From positions 22,859,912-22,923,911 of the forward strand of contig CM055093.1 of the NCBI GenBank assembly GCA_029204225.1: a stretch of DNA of 64,000 nucleotides. Direction: 5' to 3'. How positions within the stretch are numbered: the first letter of the stretch is position 1; every line of letters begins with the position of its first letter. The position numbers and the translations under genes are program-made. Under the pieces are notes generated by a model. That model did not search any database and was not told where the DNA came from. It worked only from the letters and a program-made list of their open reading frames with translations. This DNA comes from Diphasiastrum complanatum. Taxonomy: Eukaryota > Streptophyta > Lycopodiopsida > Lycopodiales > Lycopodiaceae. This document shows, in pieces, positions 27,505-38,121 of this stretch.

Positions 27505-28109
27505 ACCTCACTTGATTTTGTTGTGCCATGGGTCTTTCCTCCACACCTACAACAATATCCATTAAATCATTCATCTCAAGGAGATACTATGATTATCACA
27601 TTCCAAGTAGAATAGCTGCTTGAGGTAAGCCTATCATTGCTTTCCAACATAAAGCTTCCATTTGTAGCCATGTTGCAATGACCTGATCTTCTCTTTCAAC
27701 CCATTCCAATGCACAAAGCACTCTCTTGAATTTCTAATGAACTCAAGAAGAAATCACAAAGATATGAAACCTCACAAATCTCTTTCTTGCACCAAACCTA
27801 GCAAAATCAACACATAGAATGGAAGATACTTGATCAACCTATGATCCACCCACAATCTAATGAATCTTGCCACTTCCTAAGATTGAAACACACTCTATTG
27901 AAGTCCAACAACCTCAAAAAATAGAGATCCAAACAAAATTAGGGTTTTGACAAAATCACAAAAATTGAATCTTCCAAATTCTACATGTAATTGCCAAAAA
28001 CTTGATATAGAATCTTGTAGCCTCCAATGAGACCTTTATAATGCAATTAAAGTCACCCAAATCCAGTAAGTGAAGAGTGCAAAAAGGCCTACTTCAAGAT
28101 CCTAACCCT
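27505..28109 (-). other. Leader of the copia element
   Basis: The sequence between the putative 5' LTR and gag. No frame is open for long. The expected TGGTATCAGAGC primer site was not found next to the LTR. Confidence 0.4.
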
Positions 28110-28372
28110 ATATCTAATAATTGAGCATACAATTGCATTCTACACACAAAATTGCAAGGTATCATCATTATAGTGCACCAATGGATAGATGAACCAAGAG
28201 AACTCATGTATAAGCATAAAATGAGATAAGAGAGAGACAATCATGTTCTATCATGCTTGTACACTATTTATAACAAGTCTATGCCCTATTTTGAATGTGG
28301 TTTCCCTCCATAAAAACTTCTAGGTCCAAAACCCTACTCACAATATGGACTAGATTCAATGTACCAATCATT
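28110..28372 (-). mobile_element. copia LTR, copy 3, partial
   Basis: Shares TAGTGCACCAATGGATAG, TTATAAATAGTGTACAAGC (on the minus strand) and CTAGATTCAATGTACC with the LTR copies at 11269, 19860 and 22805. The flank to its right (AAACTCGCC…CTCACTTTTCAAAAGT) also matches the right flank of copy 1. Confidence 0.6.
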
Positions 28373-29119
28373 CAAATTCGAATGGGTCCAAACTCGCCTA
28401 CTTACTTTCCCTCACTTTTCAAAAGTGGTAATACAAAAACATTTAGACTAATATAACTTTGAAATATGTATCTCAAAGTCTAAAACCCAAATTGGCCTCA
28501 ATTGCCAATTAACCAAGTTATGACTAAACTAGGAGATATTTCTCACAATGGTCCAGTAACCATAAGTCATGACCAGCCCCCATTTCGCGGTTCAGTGCAG
28601 TGCATATTTTATAATCGTGAATTTCTGCTACGCGCATTGAATTTGAGCACTCTCTCACTACTTAGCCTCTATCTCTCGCAATCGCGATTCAGGAATTTAA
28701 ATTTCAAGAATTAGAGAACTCAAGCCTCAGAGCAACGAGCTCTCTATTAAATTTTTGGAGCTTTTTGAATCTTAATACCTGTGATTTCTGAATAAGTGCC
28801 TGTGGAATCTGAAATCTAGAATCTTCTGGATCTCCATTGCATAGCATTGTTGGCAGTTGTACGCTCATTCACTCTCTCTCAATTGCGAAGCTCCCTCTCA
28901 AATTTTTGGGATTTCTTGCATCTTCTGGTTTTTGAAGTGTGAATTTTCAATGCTGTGAAAGCCTCTGATATTTGAACATACTCTAAAGTTGTCAGTGAAT
29001 TGTGATTGCTCATTGTTTTATAGATTACTACTATCTTGTGCTGGCTACAACCGTGCTCTAGGGTCCTTATCAGTGCATCAGGTTTCAAGAATCAAGATAA
29101 AGCAATAATACACTTCGCT
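28373..29119. other. No supported gene
   Basis: C/T-rich words such as CACTCTCTC and CTCTATCTCTCGCAATCG recur, perhaps an LTR or untranslated region. Nothing coding is convincing. Confidence 0.35.
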
Positions 29120-29205
29120 CTCTCTGGACTCTAGAGTCTAAAATCTGACTCTTTCTAGACTCTAGAGTCTAAAATCTTACTCTCTCTAGAGTTTGAAATC
29201 TGAGT
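29120..29205. repeat. Short tandem repeat, about 33-bp unit
   Basis: Two and a half units around GACTCTAGAGTCTAAAATCT. Each unit contains the palindrome GACTCTAGAGTC, so the stretch can fold on itself. Confidence 0.7.
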
Positions 29206-29726
29206 TTTTTCATGCACTCTTTCAAATAGAGATTCATACAGTCTTTGAGTTTTTTTTAGATCTAAACATTGTACAAGAATTTCCTACAGACAACAACGTC
29301 TCAGGACTCAAGAATCAGCCCTATTGCGCTCTCTCTCTCTGTCTCTCAATCGTCAAGTGCACTTTGAGATCTGGAGTCTGAAAACTAATCAATGTTGTGT
29401 GTTAGCAAGCACTACCACACGCATTAAGCACTAGGTAGATACTGTAACTTGTAAGTCATATTTAGTTGAAATAAAGTATGGATATATATGGAGATTTATG
29501 TCTACGGTCTGATAAAGGAATACGATATATTTTGTCTTTTACGCTGTAATCTGTTTTTCATGCACTCATTACTAGTGCTAGATTTATTTGCTTTTGAGGT
29601 GCGGTCATCACGAAGTAAAACTGCATGCCCAAGACATTACCCCGACATTGTTGAATTATTCACTGCTTAACTTTGATTCCAACCACTTTAAAAAATCTTA
29701 AATGCAATGATAGAGTCCAGACTCAA

Positions 29727-29759
29727 TGTTCACAGATTCCTACAACGAATCTGTGAACA
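29727..29759. repeat. Perfect 13-bp hairpin
   Basis: TGTTCACAGATTC and GAATCTGTGAACA are separated by CTACAAC. A slightly imperfect version occurs at about 6331-6360 inside the GA-bearing LTR, which suggests that this area is a related LTR. The surrounding 29206-30120 has only short frames. Confidence 0.6.
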
Positions 29760-30124
29760 CAAGTTTATTCTCTTATCTTGATTTCCAAATCTCTGAAAAC
29801 CGGGTGTTTCTGCCCGTTCCAAGAAGCTTGTTCGTTAAGATTGATCTTTTTAGTTTGAACCATTTCAGGCAGAAAGATTTAGCTAGTAACTCAGACATGT
29901 TTTCCAGCCTGTCAATGGGATGATTAGGATTCGAACACTCCAGCTACATCCATACATATTCACATGCAACCAATACTCGTTCACAGAAGATCAGCGTTCC
30001 AAACAAGTGAACAATCAACGATTCTTGCTACTTATTATTTCTAGAAATTCAGGGAACAGTAACACAAAAGATTACACTACATATCAAGAACAAGTAACAA
30101 GAAACTAACCTTATAACATCATAC

Positions 30125-30310
30125 TTAAGTCTAAATGCCCAAATGTCTTAAAACCACAGGTAGTTATGACTCTTATGCTTCTAATGCAATGACAGAGTCC
30201 AGAATTTGGAGTCTAGAATTAGGTCTATTTTGTCAGTTAGATCCATCATCCAAGCCCCAAGGTCCAATCATTAGAGGAGTTCTCAATATCAAAAAGACCC
30301 TTTAAGGAAG
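30125..30310. repeat. Rearranged copy of module X
   Basis: 30270-30303 (+) repeats the RGVLNIKKTL coding DNA of 10037-10234. 30125-30185 repeats an earlier part of it on the opposite strand. The copy is broken by an inversion and is not translatable as a unit. Confidence 0.45.
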
Positions 30311-30799
30311 GATAAAGAAAAATATCAAAATAAAAAAAACAATATTGTTTATTTGCTTGCCCCCACCACTCCCGAGGCCTCCCCAACTCCCAATGATCTA
30401 ACCATAGTGTCTATAGTCACAGTTAAACCAGTATAACTTGACTAAATTCAAAAATATTCCTTCCATTGGTTACGAAAAGGGCAATATTTTCACTGGATCT
30501 GGAATATGACCGCCATCCCCAAATTTGATTCAGGAAAAATTGCAAAATGTTTACATATGCATTCCTTTCACGAGAATGGAAATATGGGTGTCATCTCCAA
30601 TTATGAACGCAATCATCACCTTGGAATGGAAATATGAGCGCCAACTACCTATTGGAATGAAAAAATGAGCAACATTTCCAAATTTGAATCAAGCATACAA
30701 GCATGGAGATTGGATTGATCGTACATAGTATATAATATAATCAAAGATGAGTATTTCATTTTGCTTCATATGATCTGGTCATAATACTTTGATGCAACT
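30311..30799. other. Non-coding, short interspersed repeats
   Basis: At 30480-30680 the phrase AATGGAAATATG(A/G)G, followed by CGCCA or GTCAT, recurs about every 40-70 bases. No gene. Confidence 0.4.
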
Positions 30800-31700
30800 G
30801 ATTACTCTATTGTTTTTTTTATGATGACATTGTATCATCTACATGTTGATATCCCTATTGATTTGGCACCTTTCCAGAGAAGAGGAGGCAAAGGAATTCA
30901 AATATATGTTGAGGATCGTTCTCGTTACAGGGCAGAAGGAAAAAAAACAACTTGGATTTGTGGATAGATGGAACATTATATCCACAAGATCCAAACACTT
31001 TGACACATCCCACATTCTCTTCAATAACTCATTTAGTTACATGGATATGCAATGGGCATAGTGGATTACTAGGATATTGTGAAAGATTGCAGAACCATGG
31101 AAAACAACTTTATATGAATAAAGTTCACTTTTTAGAAGGTGAGTTAATTCGGATATCCTCTTATTGTCAGAATAGATATTGTCATCTCCAAAAGATGTTA
31201 GAAGAAAATGAACAACTCAAAAAAAATAATGAATTATTACAGAAGATAACAATCAATATCAAATCAGAACTAGAGCAAATGCAATCAGTCTTACAGTCTA
31301 TTCGTATTGAAAACTTACAATTATTGAAGGATGTGGATTTGGCAAAGAAGAAGGCTGAAAGTAAGAAGCAAAAGCGACAAAGTTGCAAGGATATTCAAAC
31401 GCTTTCAAAAGGAGGTTATCGAAATAAGGTGATATTCTGTTAAGTATCTATTTTTTTTGCAGATCTGCATTAGTAGCTCCTCGGAATATTAAAGACAATG
31501 CTTCACTAGGAATGTCATTGGGCACAATATTGACTTGCAAATCTACTAAGCCATTTCTACGATATTTTGAAATTGGTTGAAAATATATATTTGGACTATT
31601 TACAATGTCTTTTAACCAAAAATGTTATGAGATTCTTTCGATGGTTATGGTTGTTCGATAAGAGTTCAATTTGAATTTCATAGTGTGCACGAGTGAATTT
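30800..31700 (+). pseudogene. Family B copy 1: coiled-coil protein of unknown function
   Basis: Frame 1 (about 30800-30958) encodes HVDIPIDLAPF and YVEDRSRYRAEGKK. A shift in an A8 run near 30940 leads to 30952-31443, with LDLWIDGTLYPQDP, HLVTWICNGHSGLLGYCE, then a coiled coil (LEENEQLKKNNELLQ, SELEQMQSVLQS) and the basic tail KDIQTLSKGGYRNK. A polypyrimidine tract and TTTTTTTTGCAG near 31460 look like a splice acceptor. The sequence after it encodes DNASLGMSLGTI and CKSTKPFLRY. Every block has a counterpart in order at 42030-43020. No domain known to me fits the N-terminal part. The frameshift is the only clear lesion in the first exon and could be a sequencing artefact. Confidence 0.5.
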
Positions 31701-31779
31701 GGATATATTGTGTGTATGATGTATTTCAAAATTTTGTAAAACCTATTCTTTGTCCAAGATTTTGACAAACAAAATGCAC

Positions 31780-32102
31780 AAATGTACACAAACATAAACA
31801 TACAATTGTAAACACATTGAATATGCACACGCATACATATGCACGCATATATACACAAATCAAATATGCACACACACATACACACATCAAATATGAACCC
31901 CCCCACACACACTTGTCACATACAAACCTACAAGAAAACATCCTCACACATGCACACAAACACACAAACACAAACCTAAAAAAAAACATCCTCACACATG
32001 CACACAAACACACATACATACCACATGCATGAACAACATATTCACTTTGAATTGTGGGCCGCTCCTTAACAAATATTTGCAAACACATGCATACAAAATA
32101 TG

Positions 32103-32133
<31 letters not shown>

Positions 32134-32135
32134 AT
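31780..32135. repeat. CA-rich minisatellite and (CA)n
   Basis: Two units of about 50 bp share ACATCCTCACACATGCACAC. A (CA)n run of about 14 dinucleotides lies at 32103-32131. Open frames on either strand here are repeat by-products. 32136-32920 is A/T rich without a gene. Confidence 0.85.
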
Positions 32136-32934
32136 GAGATGTTTCCACAATGTTAGTGTTTGTTAGAAAAAGTTAGTTGTTAAAGAGCCATCTTTTTTAT
32201 TAAGTGTAAGATGGCAAAAAGAGGTGGCGATTTTCCTCTCAATTTTATAAACTAGGAGATTCGCCTTTCTCCCAAACGCCAATGCAATATGAAAAATGAA
32301 ATTCGAAATTGCGATATGCAAATTGTCATGAAATATTCCAAATTTTCAAATAATAATTCCTTATTCTATATTTTTTGAATCTAAATCATGAAAATAGATT
32401 TTGTTACTTAGCGTTTGGAATTCAAATTTTCGAATTCATGGTTATAATTTAGGATTGATAATTGATTCATTATGAGCATCAAATAATTATCAGCATGTTA
32501 GCATATGTAATTTTACATTCAATTAGACTTTCTTATGATTTATATAATACTTTTTTCATGTTCTTGCAAATAAACAAAAGCAATGTATTTCAAAAATGAT
32601 TTATATCTCTACTTTGTAAATTACACGAAAAAAGAAAAGCTATAAATTAAAATTGTTAATCCATTTTTCTATTATTGTTCTATTAAAATGTTTTTCTAAA
32701 TTGAAAATAGGAGATGGATGTGGTAGTCATACTAGTATTTTTATGTTATTTATTGATCGCTCTCGAGTATGTCCCTCTCATAGGTAGAACAACAAACATG
32801 TTTCTTTAGCTATTAACCAAATTCTGAATGCTAGAATAGATGCTAAAGAAATACCCTTCCTAATGAAGTCATTTTGAATGATGATCTTATGACTCAATTT
32901 TATCCAAGTTTTGGAAACGATTAGCAAAAGTTAC

Positions 32935-33725
32935 CAGGTATCTTCTTGTAAAAAGGACAAGCTCGAGATATCTGCCACAAGCCTACATCTGAATCTGCAC
33001 CACGAATCTTGGAAACCGCACTATTGAAAGCACTTGTCTTCTGACGTTTTGAATGACTGAGAGCCTTGACAGGCTTGTTTCGCCTGAATTTGGCTACAAA
33101 ATTAGAGATAGCAGCTAACTTGTTCTTTCGATTCTCAGCAGGTGAATTTGTCTGTTCTTGTTCGTGATGGTCGATCGCTTGCGAGCTGCTAGGCTTCGGG
33201 CACAAAAAAGCAAACAGATCAGCCTACACAAACTTCCCTCCCACCTGCACAAACTTCCCTCCCACTTGAAGCCGCTTAGATAACTTCCGTTGTCGACCTA
33301 CGAGATTGGCTTCCTTGATAGCTACTTTTGAAGAGCAGGGAGAATCTATTCTAGACACAGATAAATGCATACTTTGTGTTTGCTCTTGCCATCAGATAAA
33401 TGCATACTTTGTGTTTGCTCTTGCCATGAGCTCAGCTTATAAGTATCACCAGCAGTTCTTACAACACCACTATTACCTCTGCAAATGTGAGAAAACCGTG
33501 GCGCCTCCTCATTGTTTGAATACATAATGCCATAATCATCCACCGAGTAAAGAGAAGACCAGTCCGTTCCACTGTCGTAGAAAGAATCCCGGAAGCTTTG
33601 ATCAACGTCACACTCATTTGCGACCCAATATAAAGGATCAGACTCACATTCAAGATGCCAGTTCATCAGCTTCCCCTCTTCCTTTTGCATATCGGCCCAT
33701 TGAAAATAAAAAATTATTGTTTCCA
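32935..33725 (-). pseudogene. SNM1: SNM1/DCLRE1A-like first coding exon, broken by small duplications
   Basis: Minus strand. It begins METIIFYFQWADMQKEEG at 33725 and passes an acidic region (WVANECDVDQSF, DWSSLYSVDDYG). A lysine/arginine-rich region follows (KLAAISNFVAKFRRNK), and it ends in ISRACPFYKKIPG, cut by the splice donor GTAACT at 32934. C-P-F-Y-K-K-I-P-G is the sequence that opens the metallo-beta-lactamase/beta-CASP nuclease domain of SNM1/DCLRE1A proteins, which repair DNA interstrand cross-links in the nucleus. Two lesions are visible. A 35-bp tandem duplication near 33360-33430 shifts the frame (MHLSDGK…). A 21-bp duplication near 33222-33263 gives VGGKFV twice and is followed by TAG. 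No exon with the HxHxDH nuclease motif lies downstream in the window. It is either a gene fragment or a gene with a very long intron; the lesions favour a pseudogene. Confidence 0.6.
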
Positions 33726-33808
33726 TGAAGCACGTCCGCTCATCATCTGCGTCGCCTCCGATCGTCGAAAACACTGGATCACAACACAAAAATATAGAAT
33801 TGTAATGG

Positions 33809-33811
<3 letters not shown>

Positions 33812-33859
<48 letters not shown>
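33812..33859. repeat. (GA)n microsatellite, 48 bp
   Basis: A short GA run upstream, in the sense direction, of the SNM1-like exon, possibly in its 5' untranslated region. It has no LTR context like the longer tracts. Confidence 0.95.
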
Positions 33860-33862
<3 letters not shown>

Positions 33863-35233
33863 ATTGATTTGAAAAATGCTGATTGTCAGATCTTAGAGCA
33901 CCTCCCATCTTGTTTGAGAGCGAGTAACTCGAATCAGTCTCTTTTTTACTCAATATTCTACACTGTAGTTTTTATTGTGATGCTGAAATGCTTTTGAACT
34001 GAATTTCGGGTCACAATTGCAATGTTGCTCCACTATTTTCTGTCACTGATAATATGATCTGCAAAACAACTACCTCTTTACTGGTTCGTTTTCATAGGCA
34101 TGCAACGCAGACAACAGACAGACCTCATCTCATGCAATTTGTAGCAGAATTCACACAAGATTGTTGCAACTTGCATGCACTAAAACATACCCATACGCAT
34201 GCAACAAAATTCGAGATGAAGCCATTAGAAGATGCCAATCTATGAATTCATGAGCTATTGTATTGCAAATTGAACTCCAAACTAGTCGCTACTCTAGAAA
34301 GTGAAAAGCTACTCTCCAAACTGCTTGCTACTGTTGCTCAGTGTCAGTTGCTTGCCTGCAACACGCTCAACTCCGACACTTGCACTACTCCAACTCCAAC
34401 AATCGTGACCAAACAGACATAGTATGTGCAGACTGCTTGCAAAAGTAATCGTTTGGAAGAAACTTTTTACAATTTTGTTTTTCCTGCTACCTTGTTTGAT
34501 CAGAAATCACTGTGTTTAGAAGTTCAAGAAAGATTGCCCACAAGTTTGTTGAATAAACAATCGCTGATATGACCTCTCAACTCCAACGCTTGCACTACTC
34601 CAACTCCAACGATCGCGACTAAAGACACATAGCAATCAGATTGTATCTATTATTTACGCTCAACATGATGTTCTCGTATGTGTACTTCATGCCAAACTGA
34701 AAGATTGCATGCAGAGGATCAGAAAACCATGCAAACGAGCAGAAACACATCGCAAGTATCAGGAACCGCCAACTCACAGAAAGCAGATATTTACGATTTC
34801 CCGTGCGCGCCAACTCACAGAAAGCAGATATTTACGATTTCCCGTGCGCACAGATGAACTTCCTATTTAAGGAGCATGAAAATAGAGCCATTCATACTCA
34901 TGCATACGCATATCGACGCTGGAGAACATGCCAGGTGGCTATCTGCCTGAGCAGAGAATTGAAACTTAGGTGTAAGACAAAATTGTAAAAAAATCCTCAT
35001 TTAAAAGTTGCCAATTATAGTGGCACAATTCAAAATTTGATTATTGTCATTTATTATAAAGCGATTGATCTATGGCGTCTCCGATCAATCGATACTATTT
35101 CAAGGGCCATCGGTCAACGATCGATCAACAGAGCTCATCATTTTGGCCTTAATTTTCTGTCGTAGGCTGCCAGCTTTTCTTTTGATCTGCATATATTACA
35201 TCCGTCGACTGTTGATCGTAAGGGAAGGGCGAT
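33860..35233. other. Intergenic region between the divergent SNM1-like and QCR8 genes
   Basis: It holds a tandem duplication of 41 bp at about 34766-34850 (CCAACTCACAGAAAGCAGAT twice) and a dispersed pair, TTGCACTACTCCAACTCCAAC, near 34380 and 34590. The QCR8 promoter and 5' leader must lie in its last few hundred bases. I see no clear TATA box. Confidence 0.5.
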
Positions 35234-36625
35234 ATGGGAAAGGTGCCGGTGCGGCTGAAGGAGGTCGTGTACCAAGTGTCTCCGTTTGAGCTTTCTGTGA
35301 TGGATGGTTTGTGGAAGGACTTACCGCACAAAATCCAGGACAAAATCTCTCGAAGCTGGCTTAACTTCTTGGTTTTTGCAGTGCCTGTGGCATCGACCAT
35401 GGGGTATGAGTCATGACGCTCAATCTTTAAGCAATTATTAGAGCCAATCGAATTTGTCCGTGCTCATGATTATTGTTGTGTATGATCAGATTTACTTTCC
35501 TTTTTACGTTTGCATGCGCGATCTCTTTAAGTCTAAGGAATCAAATTCGATACATTTTATTACTGTATGAGATTTTTTATGCTGTGTGAGTCTCGTTTTC
35601 TTATCAGAATCAACCGCTATCTGTATCATAATGGTAGCTGACTTCGGTTAGGATATGTATGAAATTTACTCACCTTGCCTTTGAAGGCCCCATCTCTTTA
35701 AGGATTCAAATCTGACTAATCATAACAGTATTTCATATGTTTTAAGGCATCTCTCTATGGATTCGAATCTGATTCCTTGATAGTAGTAGATGACTTCTTA
35801 CATGCAGATATGTATGAGGCTACTTTCCTTTCCTGTTCTTTGAAAGGCGCCGTCTTTCAAAGTATTCAAAAATATGAATTGTTCTATGATAGTCGAATCA
35901 TGTGTGTGTAAGGCCGTCGTACTTTCCTTGAAGTGTGCAGAAATGTTGAAGATATTATCAGTCTACATTTGATAGGCTACATAATATTGTTTACTACACT
36001 CAACAGAAAATCTAGTTGAGGTGTCAGATTGAACAAGATAATGCAGCTATGTTTTGCGCTGATTATTCAGCAGGCATCTATGATTGTGGTCATGATTAAA
36101 ACAAAGTGTAGGTCGTCCTGTAAGCATCAGTGGCAATTAATTACGATCAGACGTCCAGGAAAGGAACAAGTACAATCGATAATTTAGCATCTGCATGTCA
36201 CTACCTCGTCATGCAGGCGTGTGTGTGTGAGAGAGATATCATAATATAATTGTCAAACTTTTCGCCGCCCGAAATCTAATCTCATCTTAACCTCTTAACA
36301 TTAATTATTTGTAGATGCGTTCTTCAATTTTTCTTCAGACTACCAAATGCAAGTTCTTGCTGACCTACATTAAAAAAATTGTTGTAACGTTTGTTGTGTG
36401 TCGTTATCCGAGATGCATATTTGTCTCGAGCTTCACTACATTGTTCTGTAATAATACCGGAGCATAGATGATAGGTTTGAATCTAACCGGTTAAAAATAT
36501 GGCTATGTGGATGTTGATACAGATATGCGCATTACTACAGAGAGAGAACAAAACTCGATCGCGGAGCGGTTTTGAAAACCACAAAATTTTCAGAAAAGTA
36601 CATTTTGTGGAAGATAGTTCAATAA
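35234..36625 (+). CDS. QCR8: Cytochrome bc1 complex subunit 8 (QCR8)
   Basis: Exon 1 is 35234-35403 and exon 2 about 36523-36625, with a 1.1-kb intron (donor GTATGAG; acceptor GATACAG). Exon 1 encodes MGKVPVRLKEVVYQVSPFE and GLWKDLPHKIQDKIS, closely matching the plant QCR8 opening (MGK-P-V-L-K-VVY-SPF…GLWKDLP-KI). One membrane segment follows (WLNFLVFAVPVAS). Splicing to exon 2 keeps the frame and gives YAHYYRERTKLDR, which fits the family's Y-x-x-x-Y-x-E-x-E-K-L tail. The frame then runs about 20 codons longer than the usual 72-residue protein before TAA, so the true end may differ. QCR8 is a small single-span subunit of mitochondrial complex III in the inner membrane, near the ubiquinone site. 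Exon 1 is secure; exon 2 is likely. Confidence 0.8.
35404..36522 (+). other. QCR8 intron
   Basis: A/T rich, bounded by GTATGAG and ATACAG in phase 2. No inserted element is recognised. This is the expected place for non-coding sequence between the two QCR8 exons. Confidence 0.6.
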
Positions 36626-36827
36626 TCAGGGTAAGAGGACTGTAAACATCAGGACTCAGAACTGTCACCTATGCGTAGCTCTAAGCATCTTCGGTTTCAT
36701 CAGATGTCCTGAATGTTATGAGCACAGATTTTGCTCTCTAAACCGTTTCTCTGAACTGTATAAAAGGGGTGAGATATTTCACAGCGTCCGTTTGCAGTAA
36801 CAATATGTGTACCAACTCGAGGAGCAT

Positions 36828-36856
36828 AATGTCCATCCAATTTATGGATGGACATT
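36828..36856. repeat. Perfect 12-bp hairpin
   Basis: AATGTCCATCCA and TGGATGGACATT are separated by ATTTA. A group of imperfect repeats around CGGTGAAATGCACGTTCTCTC follows at about 36897-36980. Confidence 0.7.
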
Positions 36857-37019
36857 CTCTTTGCTCTCTCCTTGGAATTCACTTTATTTCTCTCTCTCCA
36901 ATGGAATGCCCGTTCTCTCTGCTCTGTGCGGTGAAATGCACGTTCTCTCTCCTCTCTCCGGTGAAATGTGCATGTGCTATGTGGCAGCCCGTCATTGGCT
37001 GTCCACATCCACATTCCAT

Positions 37020-37275
37020 CACAAACGTAAAAAAATTTGCGAAAAAAAAAACGGCAAAAAATCGGAAAAAAAAAAAAACTGGTCCACGCGTACGGCCGTA
37101 CCGTACGGCCAAAAAACGGAAAAAAAAAAAAAAAACCTTCACAAAATTTAGGGAATGGCCCGAAGCCCTCGGGCCTTCCTTGCTGGTCGGGGCCTGCCCT
37201 CGGGCTCCCGCCATCGGGCAAGGGCCCTCCCAGCAAGGAAGGCCCTCAGGCACGGCCTTCCCCCCCCCCCCCCCC
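37020..37275. repeat. GC-rich fold-back region with homopolymers
   Basis: Poly-A blocks with GTACGGCCGTAC palindromes (37090-37110) lead into a perfect 16-bp inverted repeat. GGGCCTTCCTTGCTGG (37171-37186) pairs with 37230-37245 around a 43-base GC-rich loop, itself with CGGGC/GCCATCGGGCA symmetry. A run of about 16 C follows (37260-37276). The base composition is unlike everything else in the window. Overlapping open frames here are not genes. Confidence 0.7.
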
Positions 37276-37276
37276 A

Positions 37277-38121
37277 ACAAAAATGTGTTCATGATAGGTG
37301 TGTCTTATGATGCTCTAAAATCAAAATGGAATTTGTGGAACAAAATTTTTAATGTCAAATTTTTTTACATGCACCTTGCAATGGGAGAAGGTGCATTGTT
37401 AAAAAAAATTGAAACAAAAGACAAAAGAAAAATAAGGACTATGTGGTATTATTCCACAAAAGGCCTTACCATGTCATATTGTCTTATTTTTACTTTGTCA
37501 ATCCAACAATTTTAGAATCATAAGAAGGTATTCGTGACATGATACAAGAATAATAAGTCAAATTGATGATATGAGCAACTCAAGCAAAAAAATTTGTTAA
37601 TTGGTCAAAGCAACGAGTTTTCTACATATTAGATGCAACGATGTTATGCAATGAAAAAGATTCGAGAGGGATGCAATGGAATGTCAAAGATAGTTGGAGA
37701 TGCAGCATATACTTTAAATATACTTTTTTCAAATGCATGTGTATCAATCAATCTAGAGTGATCAAAGCAATATGTATATTGAATCATATTGGTGTTATTG
37801 ATTGTTGCAATTTGCCCATATGTTGTCAATTTGTCCATTTGTAGTCTACGTTTTATTGTAAAATCTTAAAAAGGTTGTGTAGGTGGATTAAGAAGAAATA
37901 CCCTGGTGCATTTATTCATAGAAAAAACTAGTAGGTACATTGATGAAAAAGATATATACACCCCGAAGGGGAAGTTTAAGCAAACAAGAGCGAAGCTTGC
38001 AATAAAGCTCAGATTAATCCAGATCCTGACATTAAAAATAAAAGGCCAAAATATGATGATGTCAGTGGGAGTCTACCAACTAACTGCAGCAGATCAGAAA
38101 AGTGAAGAGGTGGTGAGTCGA
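37277..38121. other. No supported gene
   Basis: A/T rich with many short frames. Nothing matches a family. It lies between the GC-rich hairpin and the 3' end of the non-LTR element. Confidence 0.4.

Noticed and set aside
31625-32148. Cys/Val-rich minus-strand frames that look like secreted cysteine-rich proteins
   Set aside because: They are readings of CA-rich minisatellite DNA; CVCVCVC is what (CA)n encodes on the opposite strand.
33306-33527. Plus-strand frame at 33306-33527 as a gene
   Set aside because: It is the opposite strand of the SNM1-like exon and owes its length to the 35-bp tandem duplication.
36769-37515. 248-codon plus-strand frame and its opposite-strand partners
   Set aside because: They span A and C homopolymers and a GC-rich hairpin. 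No motif or homologue-like segment is visible.
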